DNA from: Synechococcus sp. M44_DOE_062
GTDB taxonomy: Bacteria; Cyanobacteriota; Cyanobacteriia; Thermostichales; Thermostichaceae
Direction of reading: 5' to 3'
Assembly: GCA_015295985.1 (NCBI GenBank)
Contig: DVDX01000020.1
Span: forward strand, 1 to 52,366
Length of the DNA: 52,366 bases
Below, piece after piece: positions 35,198-43,766 of the stretch (positions are counted from its first letter, which is position 1; each line of letters starts with the position of its first letter). The position numbers were made by a program, and so were the translations under genes. A model generated the notes under the pieces. The model saw only the letters and a list, made by a program, of their open reading frames with translations. It was not told the origin of the DNA and made no database searches.

Positions 35198-36652
35198 CTA
35201 CTCTCGCCAAGGGCCTTCCTCATAGTAGGCAGTCACCTGCTCCTTGGGCGGCTGGGTGAGCAAGCTCACGACAATCAACACCCCACTGCCAATCACTACC
35301 GCGGGGATTACGGGTAACCAGCCCCCTGTCCAAGCCCGCGGCAACAGGCCCGACAGCCAGCCCAAAGTCAGGCCACTGGAGACCAAAGCTCCTGCCACAG
35401 CCCCAGCGCGAGTGGCCTGCTTCCAGTACAGACCGGCTATCAAGACAGGGAACAGCATGGCGTTGCCCTGAAAGCTCCAGGTGGCAATTTCCACAATCAG
35501 CCCCGGTGGGTTAAGGGCAATGGCAAAAGAGACCAAGCCAATCCCCAGCACCACCCAGCGTCCCAATTGCTCTTCCTGACGGGGGGAAAGCTGGCGTCTA
35601 AAGAGGTTAACTACCAGATCCCGCGTTACCAACGAGCTGGCCGTGAGGAGCTGTGAGTCTGCCGTGGACATGAGGGCGGCCAGAGCTGCTGTAATCACCA
35701 CTGCTGCCACACCGCCGGGCAGGGTTTGCAACATCAGGGGCATAATCTGATCCGCTTTCTCCAGGCTGGGAAAAGCCAGACGGCCCCAAACCCCAAGAAG
35801 AGCTGCCGGGAAAAAGACCAGCAAAATCAGCAGCGGCCAGACTACCATCAGGGTCTTGAAGGGTTGGGCACTTTTGGCCATGTAGAAGCGCTGGAAGAAT
35901 TGCGGGAAGAGGGGAGTGGCCATGAAAAACAACAACTGGTTGCCAATTAGCCCCTGCCAACTCCAGCGCCCTGTAGGACCGGGCAAGCTCAGCCAGGGAT
36001 CCAGCTCGCTGCCCGCTTCTCTCCCTAGGGAGAAAGCCACCGCAACAAAGGCCACCCCCATCCCCAGAATCAAGATGATCCCCTGCACCACATCTGTCCA
36101 GACCACCGCCTGGGATCCTCCAAAGAGCACATACCCCAGGATCACCAAGGCCACCACCACTGCCAGAGGCCGGTAGGGGATCCCCTCCCCCAAGACAGCC
36201 GCTAGGGTTCGGGCTCCGCCAATGATCTGGATGCTGATGTAGGGGGCTGTAAACACCAAAGCGCTCAGGCAGTACAGCAGTGCCAACAGGGGGCTTTGGA
36301 AGCGGTGGCCAAAGAACTCCGAAGGGGTGATGAAGCCAAAGTGTTGGGCTGCTAGCCATACCCGGTAGCCCACCCACAAAAACAGCCCCGAAATGAAGGC
36401 GGTGGTCACCCCCACCCCTAGGAAGATTCCCAGGCCATGGGTATAGGCATCCGCCGGCACCCCAATGAAGGTAAAGGCGCTCAGCAGTGTAGCCAGCGTT
36501 GTCAGGGTGAGAGCCAGGGATCCCAAACCCCGTCCTGCCAAAAAGTAGCTAACCGGATCCTGACCGCTGTGGCGATAGCTCCAGAAGCCGATGGCCGCCA
36601 GCAGCAGCAAGTACACCCCCACCACACTCAAACTTAAAGTGCTATCAGTCAT
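35198..36652 (-). CDS. Sodium:solute symporter (SSS family)
   Basis: 484 residues with about 13 membrane helices, the LeuT-fold SSS family that uses the Na+ gradient. Typical parts are SYFLAGRGLGSLALTLTTLATLLSAFTFIGVPADAYTHG, GGSQAVVWTDVVQGIILILGM, and AALAALMSTADSQLLTASSLVTRDLV, the last holding the Na2-site Ser/Ser-type stretch. The substrate is unknown (organic acids, proline and pantothenate are all known for the family). The gene starts 8 bp inside the small partner gene upstream, which points to a two-subunit transporter. Confidence 0.88.
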   Translation of the reverse strand: MTDSTLSLSVVGVYLLLLAAIGFWSYRHSGQDPVSYFLAGRGLGSLALTLTTLATLLSAFTFIGVPADAYTHGLGIFLGVGVTTAFISGLFLWVGYRVWLAAQHFGFITPSEFFGHRFQSPLLALLYCLSALVFTAPYISIQIIGGARTLAAVLGEGIPYRPLAVVVALVILGYVLFGGSQAVVWTDVVQGIILILGMGVAFVAVAFSLGREAGSELDPWLSLPGPTGRWSWQGLIGNQLLFFMATPLFPQFFQRFYMAKSAQPFKTLMVVWPLLILLVFFPAALLGVWGRLAFPSLEKADQIMPLMLQTLPGGVAAVVITAALAALMSTADSQLLTASSLVTRDLVVNLFRRQLSPRQEEQLGRWVVLGIGLVSFAIALNPPGLIVEIATWSFQGNAMLFPVLIAGLYWKQATRAGAVAGALVSSGLTLGWLSGLLPRAWTGGWLPVIPAVVIGSGVLIVVSLLTQPPKEQVTAYYEEGPWRE

Positions 36653-36890
36653 CTCCAGGCCAGCAAACGCGCACGATGTAAAGATTCAAGGGCACCAGCA
36701 GCAGCACCGCCAGCCCTGCCCCCCAGTACCATGCCGGGATCCCCAATACCTGCGGCTGGGCAGAGCGGATCCCTGCCCAGGTCAATAGCCACAGCAAGGG
36801 ATAAAACCCCCACACCCAAGCCTGCCGCATTCGTCCAAACCGCAGGGGCTTTGGTTCCTGAAGGTTACCGCCGGGATCCAACCCTGACAT
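36645..36890 (-). CDS. Small membrane protein partner of the SSS symporter (DUF3311/YhdT-like)
   Basis: 81 residues with two hydrophobic helices (VWGFYPLLWLLTWAGI and WYWGAGLAVLLLVPLNLYIVRVC) and a short charged end. Such two-helix proteins (DUF3311, YhdT) are encoded directly upstream of SSS symporters in many bacteria. It overlaps the symporter by 8 bp (36645-36652), which suggests coupled translation and complex formation. Family by size, topology and neighbour, not by a strong motif. Confidence 0.65.
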   Translation of the reverse strand: MSGLDPGGNLQEPKPLRFGRMRQAWVWGFYPLLWLLTWAGIRSAQPQVLGIPAWYWGAGLAVLLLVPLNLYIVRVCWPGDD

Positions 36891-37014
36891 CTGCCCCTCT
36901 CCCGATTGTTTGCCAAGGGTTCTTTTTGCCGATTATCTAGGATACAGCCACTGTTGCGCGGAGCTGAAATTGTCTCTCTCCATTTCCCCTTCAGATTCAG
37001 ATCCCGCCGGCAAG

Positions 37015-38133
37015 ATGGAGCCTTTCCATTGGCCAAAGCGCGGAGAACCAGAGCGGTCCTATTGGCTGGCTTGGGCGCAAATCAAGGGGATCGGTCCCCA
37101 CCGCCTGAAACGGCTGGCGGAGTTTTTCGGATCCCTGGAACAAGCTTGGCAGGCGGATGCCCCGGCCCTACAGCAGGTGGAAGGGATCGGCCCCACCTTA
37201 GCCCAGTCGATTAGCTCAGCCCGTCCGGCTCTCAAGCCCCAGGAGATCTTGGAGCAAACCCTCAAACCTGGGATCCCGTTTATGACGCCTGCGGATCCCG
37301 AATACCCGCCGCTGCTGTGGGAGCTACCCGATCCGCCGCCTGTTCTCTATGTCTTGGGGAAGTGCCCCGACTGGGAGCAGCCGGCCATTGCCATTGTCGG
37401 CACCCGCGCTCCTACAGCTTATGGTCTGCATTGGACAAAACAAATCAGCGCTGCCCTTGTCGAAGCCGGATGTGTGGTGGTGTCGGGGTTGGCGGCTGGG
37501 ATCGATGGTGCTGCCCACCAAGCCTGTCTGGACGCCGGTGGCCAGACGGTGGCCGTGGTGGGAACCGGGGTGGATCAGGTTTACCCCTCTCACCATCGAC
37601 CGCTGTACCGGTGCATTCTGAAGCAAGGGGCCATCCTGAGCGAATATCCCCCCGGCACACCGCCAGCCAAGGAGCATTTTCCCCAGCGCAACCGCATCAT
37701 TGCCGGCCTCTGCCGCGCCACTTTGGTGATGGAAGCCCCTGAAACCTCTGGAGCGCTGATTACTGCTCACTTGGCCAACCACTACGGTCGGGAAGTCTAT
37801 GCGTTGCCGGGGAATATCGACACGGCGGCAGCCCGTGGCTGTCTCCACCTCATCCGCAGTGGCGCGGGCATGATCCTGGGGATCGAGGATCTGTTGAAAG
37901 ACTTGGGCTTAGTTCAGGGATCCCCGCCCAAGACAGAACCCCAACCTGTTGCCCCCACCGATCCCCGGCAGCAAATCCTATGGCAGGCCATTGGAACCGA
38001 GATCCTCAGCATCGATGCCTTGGCCCAGGCCACCCAGATGGACATCACCACCCTCTCCAGCACCTTACTCCTTATGGAATTGGAAGGCTGGCTGGTGCAA
38101 CTGCCGGGGATGCGCTATCGTCGAGCGCGCTGA
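37015..38133 (+). CDS. dprA: DNA processing protein DprA (Smf)
   Basis: Loads RecA on incoming single-stranded DNA during natural transformation. About 372 residues. An N-terminal SAM/HhH-like domain (AWAQIKGIGPHRLKRLAEFFG; VEGIGPTLAQSI) precedes the Rossmann-like DprA core with AIVGTRAPTAYG, VVVSGLAAGIDGAAHQACL, TVAVVGTGVDQVYP, FPQRNRIIAGL and ETSGALITAHLA. A C-terminal winged helix (about 300-372) follows. I use the ATG at 37015 (MEPFHWPK); an in-frame TTG at 36910 would add residues unlike the family. The 3' end overlaps the SRAP gene tail to tail by 62 bp. Confidence 0.93.
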   Translation: MEPFHWPKRGEPERSYWLAWAQIKGIGPHRLKRLAEFFGSLEQAWQADAPALQQVEGIGPTLAQSISSARPALKPQEILEQTLKPGIPFMTPADPEYPPLLWELPDPPPVLYVLGKCPDWEQPAIAIVGTRAPTAYGLHWTKQISAALVEAGCVVVSGLAAGIDGAAHQACLDAGGQTVAVVGTGVDQVYPSHHRPLYRCILKQGAILSEYPPGTPPAKEHFPQRNRIIAGLCRATLVMEAPETSGALITAHLANHYGREVYALPGNIDTAAARGCLHLIRSGAGMILGIEDLLKDLGLVQGSPPKTEPQPVAPTDPRQQILWQAIGTEILSIDALAQATQMDITTLSSTLLLMELEGWLVQLPGMRYRRAR

Positions 38134-38833
38134 AGTCGGCCCCCCGCACTGCCTCTCCTGCGGGAGCGCGGCAAGTGAGATCCTCGTGGCGGGGATTGTT
38201 CACATAGGTGCTGACCGGATAAGCCGCCATGGCCTCTGCCGGGTAGGGGCGGAGCAGGGGCAACAGCAGCTTGGGATCCTGCACCTGGGGATCCAGCCAA
38301 AGGTCGTAGTCGCTTTCCGTCAAAATCGCAGGCATCCGCTCGTGAAAAAGCCGCATCAGGCGGTTGGCAGCGGTGTTGAGGATGGCACAGGTTTCCACCT
38401 CCACCCCCTTTGGGCTGCGCCAGCGTTCCCAAATCCCGGCAAAGGCAAATACCGGTCGATCCACCAGGTGAAACCAGTAGGGCCGTTTGCCCTTCTTGGC
38501 TGTACCCCGTTCGGCCCACTCGTAGAAGCCATCTGCCGGGATCAGGCAGCGACGACGGCGGAAAGCTTCGCGGAAAGAAGGCTTCTCGGCCACCGTTTCA
38601 GAACGAGCATTGATCAACCCGGCCTTGGCAGCTTGGCTCCAAGCAGGGATCAAGCCCCAGCGAAAATGGGTTGCCTTGCGCTGAAGGGATCCCAGCTCAA
38701 TCACCGCCAGCACGGGCTGAGAAGGGGCGATGTTGTAGCGGGGGACAACTGCCGTTTCTTCTGCTGCCACCGACAGGCCGAAATGCTGCATCAGCACTTC
38801 CGGGGCCACTGCCAGGCTAAACCGTCCACACAT
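38072..38833 (-). CDS. SRAP/HMCES-family abasic-site processing protein (YedK-like)
   Basis: 253 residues. The N-terminal MCGRF places the catalytic Cys2, which forms a covalent thiazolidine link with abasic sites in ssDNA. Other active-site parts are RYNIAPSQ, HFRWGLIPAWS, NARSETVAEKPSFREAFRRRRCLIPADGFYEW and FHERMPAIL, with the catalytic His. About 30 extra C-terminal residues (GADFSALDDSASPAVAPASLPIP) run over the dprA end and are probably not structured. Cytoplasmic DNA-damage protection. It lies beside dprA, another ssDNA protein. Confidence 0.93.
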   Translation of the reverse strand: MCGRFSLAVAPEVLMQHFGLSVAAEETAVVPRYNIAPSQPVLAVIELGSLQRKATHFRWGLIPAWSQAAKAGLINARSETVAEKPSFREAFRRRRCLIPADGFYEWAERGTAKKGKRPYWFHLVDRPVFAFAGIWERWRSPKGVEVETCAILNTAANRLMRLFHERMPAILTESDYDLWLDPQVQDPKLLLPLLRPYPAEAMAAYPVSTYVNNPRHEDLTCRAPAGEAVRGADFSALDDSASPAVAPASLPIP

Positions 38834-38867
38834 GTTTGTCCCCCCAATGACCCACCGCCAGGATCCC

Positions 38868-41800
38868 CTAAACCTTGGTGGAAATGCCCAGCAATTGCAG
38901 GATCCCGCGCAGGGGGATCTCCACCCACTCGGGACGGTGGTTCAACTCGTAGCCCAGCTCGTAAATGGCTTTTTCCAGCAGATAGGCGTCCAACAACACC
39001 TCTATCTCTTGCAGGCTGCGGGGCAAAAAAGCTTTTCGCGTGGGCGAGGCAGAATCTTCCTGGGAAGCCGCCCGCAAGTATTCGGCCAAAAAGCCTGCAC
39101 AGACCCAGCGGTGCCAAAACTGAGCCCACCGCATCATGTCGGGGCAGTGGTCGGCGCAGACCAGGCCGCTCTCCAGTTGCTGGCGCAAAGCTGTGTGGAC
39201 GGCGTAGTGGAAGGAGCGCAGCATCCCCGCCACATCCCGTAAGGGGCAACGCTTAAGACGCCGTTCGCCCAAAGAGCGGGCCGGCTCCCCTTCAAAGTCG
39301 ATGATGACAAAGTCTTTGCCGGTAAACAGCACCTGGCCCAGGTGGTAATCCCCGTGGCAGCGGGTGCGCAGGGCGGTGATCTTCCGCTCCAGAATCAGGC
39401 GGAAGCGACTCATGATTTCCCCTTCTTGGTCGCGAACAGCCCGAGCCAAGTTGGCCTCTGCTTCCGGCAGCTTGGGGAGCTGCTTGTTCAGCAGCGGAAA
39501 CACCTGCCCCACCAAGTTGCGCATGGACTGGTAAACGGAGCGCTGGTAAAGGCTGGAGAAAGGCTCTGGGGCAAAGTCTTTGTTCTCGGTAAAGGACTCC
39601 GTCCCACTGCCGCGAACGGCAGCCAAGGCGATGTGCAGCTCAGCAGTGCGCTTGGCCAAGATTCGCACCGATTCCAGGTAGCTGCCAATGGTGGCATAGG
39701 CCAGCTCCGGCAAGGGCTGTTGGGAAAGCTCTAAGAAAGATCCCTGCGGAACGGGCACGGGATCCACCTCTTGATAGTGAACCAGCATCGCCTCAAAAAA
39801 TTGCCCCAGGCTGTCCAGCGTGTAGTGCCAGGCATCCCCCTCGTTGGGGATGTACTCCTGCAAAATGGCCAGGGTGATGGGCTGATCGGCAGGATCAAAC
39901 CCACGGGCCCCGCGACGACGGCGATACTCCAGGGATCCCAGCAGCCGCGGCACCCGCACTTGGGGATGGTGCTCCAGCAGGTAGCGGCCAATCTCCAGCT
40001 CGGGATTCACCCCTTCGGCCACCTTGCGGTAGACCTTGAGGATGTATTGGTTGCCGTAGACCACAGAGGTGTTGCTCTGCTCGGCCTTGAGGATACGGGG
40101 TTCCAGGCTGGGGTCATACTCAAAAGAGCCAAAGGTGGTGGCCCAAAGCTCCCCGGAGCTGTGGCGCAAGCGCCCCTGCTGGGCGATGATCTGCAAGGGT
40201 AGGGACAAAAAGGCTTTATCTGCCAAAGCGTCGAAAAGAACTCCCGGCGGATCCCCGGCCACTTGTACAGGGGCAATGACCGCTTGCGGCATCTCCCTGC
40301 GCAGGTGCAGAGCCATCTCCCGAGTGGCGTAGCCCACCGGAAGGGAGTAGACTTCCGCTTCCCCCTGAGTGAACTCAGTTTGCAGAAGAATGATCTGGCC
40401 CCGAAAGGGGGGATCCGCCTCCCGGTTGCAGGGAATGGCATCCAAGATCTGGGCCGACTGGATCTGGCGGGCTTTGGAGCCAAACCAGCGACAACGGTAG
40501 AGGTAGTCTCCCAAAAGCGCCTCCACCTGCTTTTGGCTTTCCCCTTGAAAGAGGCTTTCCCAATCGCCATTTGGGGGGATCAGGGTGGGCAAGCGATCCA
40601 GCTCTTCCGGCTTGCTGTAGCTGGAGTGAACCCGCTCCGTTTGCGGCTCCAGAGAAAACCAGTAGAAGGAATGGGGGCCTAGGGTCAAGAAATAGGGCAG
40701 TTGTCCGATGGCGGGAAACTCGGTGCGCCCAAAGATCTCCACCGGGACCAGCCCTTCCCACTCCGCCAAGTCCAGCTCCACGCATTGCACATAGCGGGAG
40801 AGGTTGGCCACCACCAAGATGCGCTCATCGCCAAAGGCCCGCATAAAGGCAAGCACCTTGCGATTTTCCGGGTGGAGCAGCTCGAAGGAGCCGCGGCCAA
40901 ACGCTTGGAATCGCTTGCGCACTGCGATGAGCCGCTTCATGGTCCACCACAGGGAATAGGGGTTGTTCCGCTGGGCTTCGACATTGACGGTTTCGTAGTG
41001 GTACTCAGCATCGATAACGATGGGCAGATAAAGCTTTTGCGGGTTGGCCCGGGAAAAGCCAGCGTTGCGGTCGGCGCTCCACTGCATAGGGGTGCGCACG
41101 CTGTTGCGATCCCCCAGGTAGATGTTGTCCCCCATGCCGATCTCGTCCCCGTAGTAAATAACCGGGGTGCCGGGCAGGGAAAACAGCAGGCTGTTCATCA
41201 GCTCGATGCGGCGGCGACTGTTGCCCAGCAGGGGGGCCAAGCGCCGGCGGATGCCCAGGTTCACCCGCGCATTGGGATCCTTGGCGTACACCTGGTACAT
41301 GTAGTCCCGCTCTTCGTCGGTGACCATCTCCAAGGTAAGCTCGTCGTGGTTGCGCAGGAAGATGGCCCACTGGCAGGTTTCAGGAATGGGCGGGGTTTGC
41401 TGCAGGATGTCGATGATGGGAAAGCGATCCTCCATCTGGATGGCCATGAACAGCCGCGGCATGAGGGGGAAGTGAAAGTCCATGTGGCATTCGTCCCCGT
41501 CGCCGAAATAGGCCACAGCATCTTCCGGCCATTGGTTCGCCTCGGCCAGCAACATGCGGTCGGGATAGTTGCGGTCGATGTGTCTGCGTAGGGCTTTGAG
41601 GAAGGCATGGGTTTCCGGTAGGTTCTCGCAGTTGGTGCCTTCCCGCTCGTAGAGATAGGGCACGGCATCCAGCCGCAGGCCATCCACCCCCATGCTCAGC
41701 CAGAAGTCCACCACCTCAAAGATGGCTTTCTGCACGGCGGGGTTGTCGTAGTTGAGATCCGGCTGGTGGGAGTAGAAGCGATGCCAATAGTAGGCTTTGG

Positions 41801-42314
41801 CCACCGGATCCCAGGTCCAGTTGGAAGTTTCAAAGTCTTGAAAGATGATGCGGGCTTCTTTGTACTTTTCGGGCGTATCGCTCCAAACGTAAAAGTCTCG
41901 CTCTGGGGTACCGGGAGCAGCCCGCCGAGCCCGCTGAAACCACGGGTGCTGATCTGAGGTGTGGTTGAGGATCAGCTCGATGATGACGCGGATCCCCCGT
42001 TGATGGGCGGCATCCAGAAAGATTTTGAAGTCTTCTAGGGTGCCCAAGGTGGGGTTAACGTTGGTGAAATCGGAAACATCGTAGCCGTCATCCCGCAGGG
42101 GCGAGGGGAAAAAGGGCAGCAGCCAAATGGCCGTGATGCCCAGATCCTGCAGGTAGTCCAGCTTTTCCGTCAGGCCCTGAAAGTCTCCCACGCCGTCGCC
42201 ATCGCTATCGGCAAAAGCCCGCACCGGTAGCTCGTAGATGATCGCGTCTTTGTACCAGAGGGGGTTGTGGGTGAGGGGGGAGACGATGCTGCGCAGAGGG
42301 GTTCGGATCATCAT
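38868..42314 (-). CDS. treS: Trehalose synthase-maltokinase fusion (TreS-Mak)
   Basis: 1148 residues. The N-terminal about 560 are a GH13 trehalose synthase/maltose glucosyltransferase that interconverts trehalose and maltose. The nucleophile is D216 (DGLRLDAVPYL), the acid/base E258 (MLLAEANQWPED) and the third acid D324 (LRNHDELTLEM). The C-terminal about 500 residues are a maltokinase (CHGDYHLGQVLFTG, FVIIDFEGEP) that makes maltose-1-phosphate, so the fusion feeds the GlgE alpha-glucan route. A stretch AVRGSGTESFTENKD in the kinase part comes from a dispersed mini-repeat. I chose MMIRTPLRS at 42314; the frame opens at 42350. GlgE is not in the window. Confidence 0.93.
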   Translation of the reverse strand: MMIRTPLRSIVSPLTHNPLWYKDAIIYELPVRAFADSDGDGVGDFQGLTEKLDYLQDLGITAIWLLPFFPSPLRDDGYDVSDFTNVNPTLGTLEDFKIFLDAAHQRGIRVIIELILNHTSDQHPWFQRARRAAPGTPERDFYVWSDTPEKYKEARIIFQDFETSNWTWDPVAKAYYWHRFYSHQPDLNYDNPAVQKAIFEVVDFWLSMGVDGLRLDAVPYLYEREGTNCENLPETHAFLKALRRHIDRNYPDRMLLAEANQWPEDAVAYFGDGDECHMDFHFPLMPRLFMAIQMEDRFPIIDILQQTPPIPETCQWAIFLRNHDELTLEMVTDEERDYMYQVYAKDPNARVNLGIRRRLAPLLGNSRRRIELMNSLLFSLPGTPVIYYGDEIGMGDNIYLGDRNSVRTPMQWSADRNAGFSRANPQKLYLPIVIDAEYHYETVNVEAQRNNPYSLWWTMKRLIAVRKRFQAFGRGSFELLHPENRKVLAFMRAFGDERILVVANLSRYVQCVELDLAEWEGLVPVEIFGRTEFPAIGQLPYFLTLGPHSFYWFSLEPQTERVHSSYSKPEELDRLPTLIPPNGDWESLFQGESQKQVEALLGDYLYRCRWFGSKARQIQSAQILDAIPCNREADPPFRGQIILLQTEFTQGEAEVYSLPVGYATREMALHLRREMPQAVIAPVQVAGDPPGVLFDALADKAFLSLPLQIIAQQGRLRHSSGELWATTFGSFEYDPSLEPRILKAEQSNTSVVYGNQYILKVYRKVAEGVNPELEIGRYLLEHHPQVRVPRLLGSLEYRRRRGARGFDPADQPITLAILQEYIPNEGDAWHYTLDSLGQFFEAMLVHYQEVDPVPVPQGSFLELSQQPLPELAYATIGSYLESVRILAKRTAELHIALAAVRGSGTESFTENKDFAPEPFSSLYQRSVYQSMRNLVGQVFPLLNKQLPKLPEAEANLARAVRDQEGEIMSRFRLILERKITALRTRCHGDYHLGQVLFTGKDFVIIDFEGEPARSLGERRLKRCPLRDVAGMLRSFHYAVHTALRQQLESGLVCADHCPDMMRWAQFWHRWVCAGFLAEYLRAASQEDSASPTRKAFLPRSLQEIEVLLDAYLLEKAIYELGYELNHRPEWVEIPLRGILQLLGISTKV
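39591..39618 (-). repeat. Dispersed mini-hairpin repeat, GGAC/GTCC type, inside the TreS-Mak gene
   Basis: On the minus strand CGTTCGCG, spacer GCAGTG, hairpin GGACGGAGTCC, then TTT. It is in frame and encodes VRGSGTESF within the maltokinase domain. Confidence 0.7.
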
Positions 42315-42440
42315 GCTGGCAACAGAGACAGGATGGGGACACCTTGGCAACCCTAACCGTTGAATGGGGATCCCCTCAATAGGCTACAGCCTTTTCTTGG
42401 GTGCCAGGGATCCCCAGGGTCAGTGCGGGCTTTCTCGGGC

Positions 42441-43757
42441 TTAGGCAATGCCACTTCGCTTCTGGGCTTCCTTGCGGGAGACGGTTACATGGCGCAGGCC
42501 GGTGCGGATCAGCTCCTGCTCGATCAGGGCAAAAAACCGCTGCCGATCCCCGCTCCTCACCACTGCCAAATGATGGGCTTCTGCCAAGGCAATGGGGTAG
42601 CCAAAGCCCTTGTGCACCTGGCTCAGTACCCCCGCCAAGGCCCGCTGCAGCAACTCTGCATCCTGGGCCACCCAAGCGGGAAACTCTAGGCGGGCAATCT
42701 CAGGTTCGCCCAGGGATCCCTCGCTGACATTCAGATAACAGCAGTGGATGTGATGTTCCCCGAAGGTGTCCAACACGCTGGCTCCGCAGCGCCAAAGGGG
42801 GCTGCGCTCTCCCGGCTGCAGCAGGGATCCCCAAAAAACGCGATCCGGCAGGGGGGCAAAGGGATGGCAGGGGGGGGTTTTGTCGGCAAGGCAGTAGCGA
42901 TAACATTCACAGCCCAGGTAGGGGCATAGCCCCAGGCGCAGGTAGTTGAGGGTTTCGCTGCTGCGAGAGGCGCTGATGTAGCCCACAAGAGGGATGCGGG
43001 CTGCCTGCAACTGCTCCAAGGTCGCCAGAATGGGATCCAACCAGGGGCGCCGGGCCGGCTGGGACAGAGGTTCCAGTCCCCAGGGGATCAGGGATCCATC
43101 CAGGAGCGCCAGCGTGGTGCGGCGACGGGGCACCGACAGAGCCAACCGAGCCAGCTCCTCCAGTTCCGCCCGGGAGCGTCGTAAGGCCAGCACCTCTTCT
43201 GGCCCCAACGAGGACTCTGTGCCACTGCCGGGGTTGCGTTCACCTGGGGTGCGCCGTGGGCGAGAGTCTCGCCGGTTAAGGGGGGCGCTCGGCAACCCTT
43301 CTGCCCTTCGCTCCGGGGAAGAGGAGTCTGAGCGGTCTTGCCGGGCAAAGGGCCCATCTCCATACAGCAGCAAGGGCTGGCTGTCCAGCAGCGGCCACTC
43401 CTGGGTGCCGTAGTGGAGAACCACGCGCCCAACATTGATCAGCGAGCAGTAGGCAATCTCGTGGTGACTGGGCAAAATCTGGGATCCATCCGTAGCCACC
43501 ACCGTGTGTCGCCCTTGCAGAGGCTCAACCTTGGGCAGGGATCCCCAGGCTTCCGGCGGCTCGGCAGGGCTGGCGCAAACAAACGACAGATGGGATCCCC
43601 ACTCAACCCAGCGGGACTGCCAGACCTGCGGCTCCTGCTGCCAGCGCTTGAAAACTTGCCAGGCCTGGCGCAGGCGTTCTTGGCCGGCTTTCGACTCCTG
43701 TTGCAGGTGCCGGGTGAAGGCAGGAATTTGCCCACTCAGCTTAACCAGATCCAACAT
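42441..43757 (-). CDS. NurA-domain nuclease
   Basis: 438 residues. NurA nuclease domain motifs are TVVATDGSQILP (first metal Asp) and LALLDGSLIPWGLEPL (second), with later YISASRS and HKGFGYPIALAEAHHLAVV. NurA is an Mn2+-dependent 5'-3' exonuclease and ssDNA endonuclease, usually teamed with the HerA helicase in archaeal end resection; the bacterial role is less clear and no herA is in the window. A basic low-complexity insert (about residues 140-190, RRAEGLPSAPLNRRDSRPRR...GSGTESSLG) sits between the two motifs and is partly derived from a degenerate mini-repeat (about 43205-43234). The gene starts 9 bp after the tandem PTPS gene stop; both are on the minus strand. Confidence 0.85.
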   Translation of the reverse strand: MLDLVKLSGQIPAFTRHLQQESKAGQERLRQAWQVFKRWQQEPQVWQSRWVEWGSHLSFVCASPAEPPEAWGSLPKVEPLQGRHTVVATDGSQILPSHHEIAYCSLINVGRVVLHYGTQEWPLLDSQPLLLYGDGPFARQDRSDSSSPERRAEGLPSAPLNRRDSRPRRTPGERNPGSGTESSLGPEEVLALRRSRAELEELARLALSVPRRRTTLALLDGSLIPWGLEPLSQPARRPWLDPILATLEQLQAARIPLVGYISASRSSETLNYLRLGLCPYLGCECYRYCLADKTPPCHPFAPLPDRVFWGSLLQPGERSPLWRCGASVLDTFGEHHIHCCYLNVSEGSLGEPEIARLEFPAWVAQDAELLQRALAGVLSQVHKGFGYPIALAEAHHLAVVRSGDRQRFFALIEQELIRTGLRHVTVSRKEAQKRSGIA

Positions 43758-43766
43758 ATGGCGGCA

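Noticed and set aside
38072-38133. Tail-to-tail overlap of dprA and the SRAP gene as a functional antisense pair
   Set aside because: The overlap involves only a non-conserved SRAP tail; simple stop-codon drift is enough to explain it.
40701-41591. A 296-codon plus-strand frame
   Set aside because: Antisense to the TreS catalytic domain.
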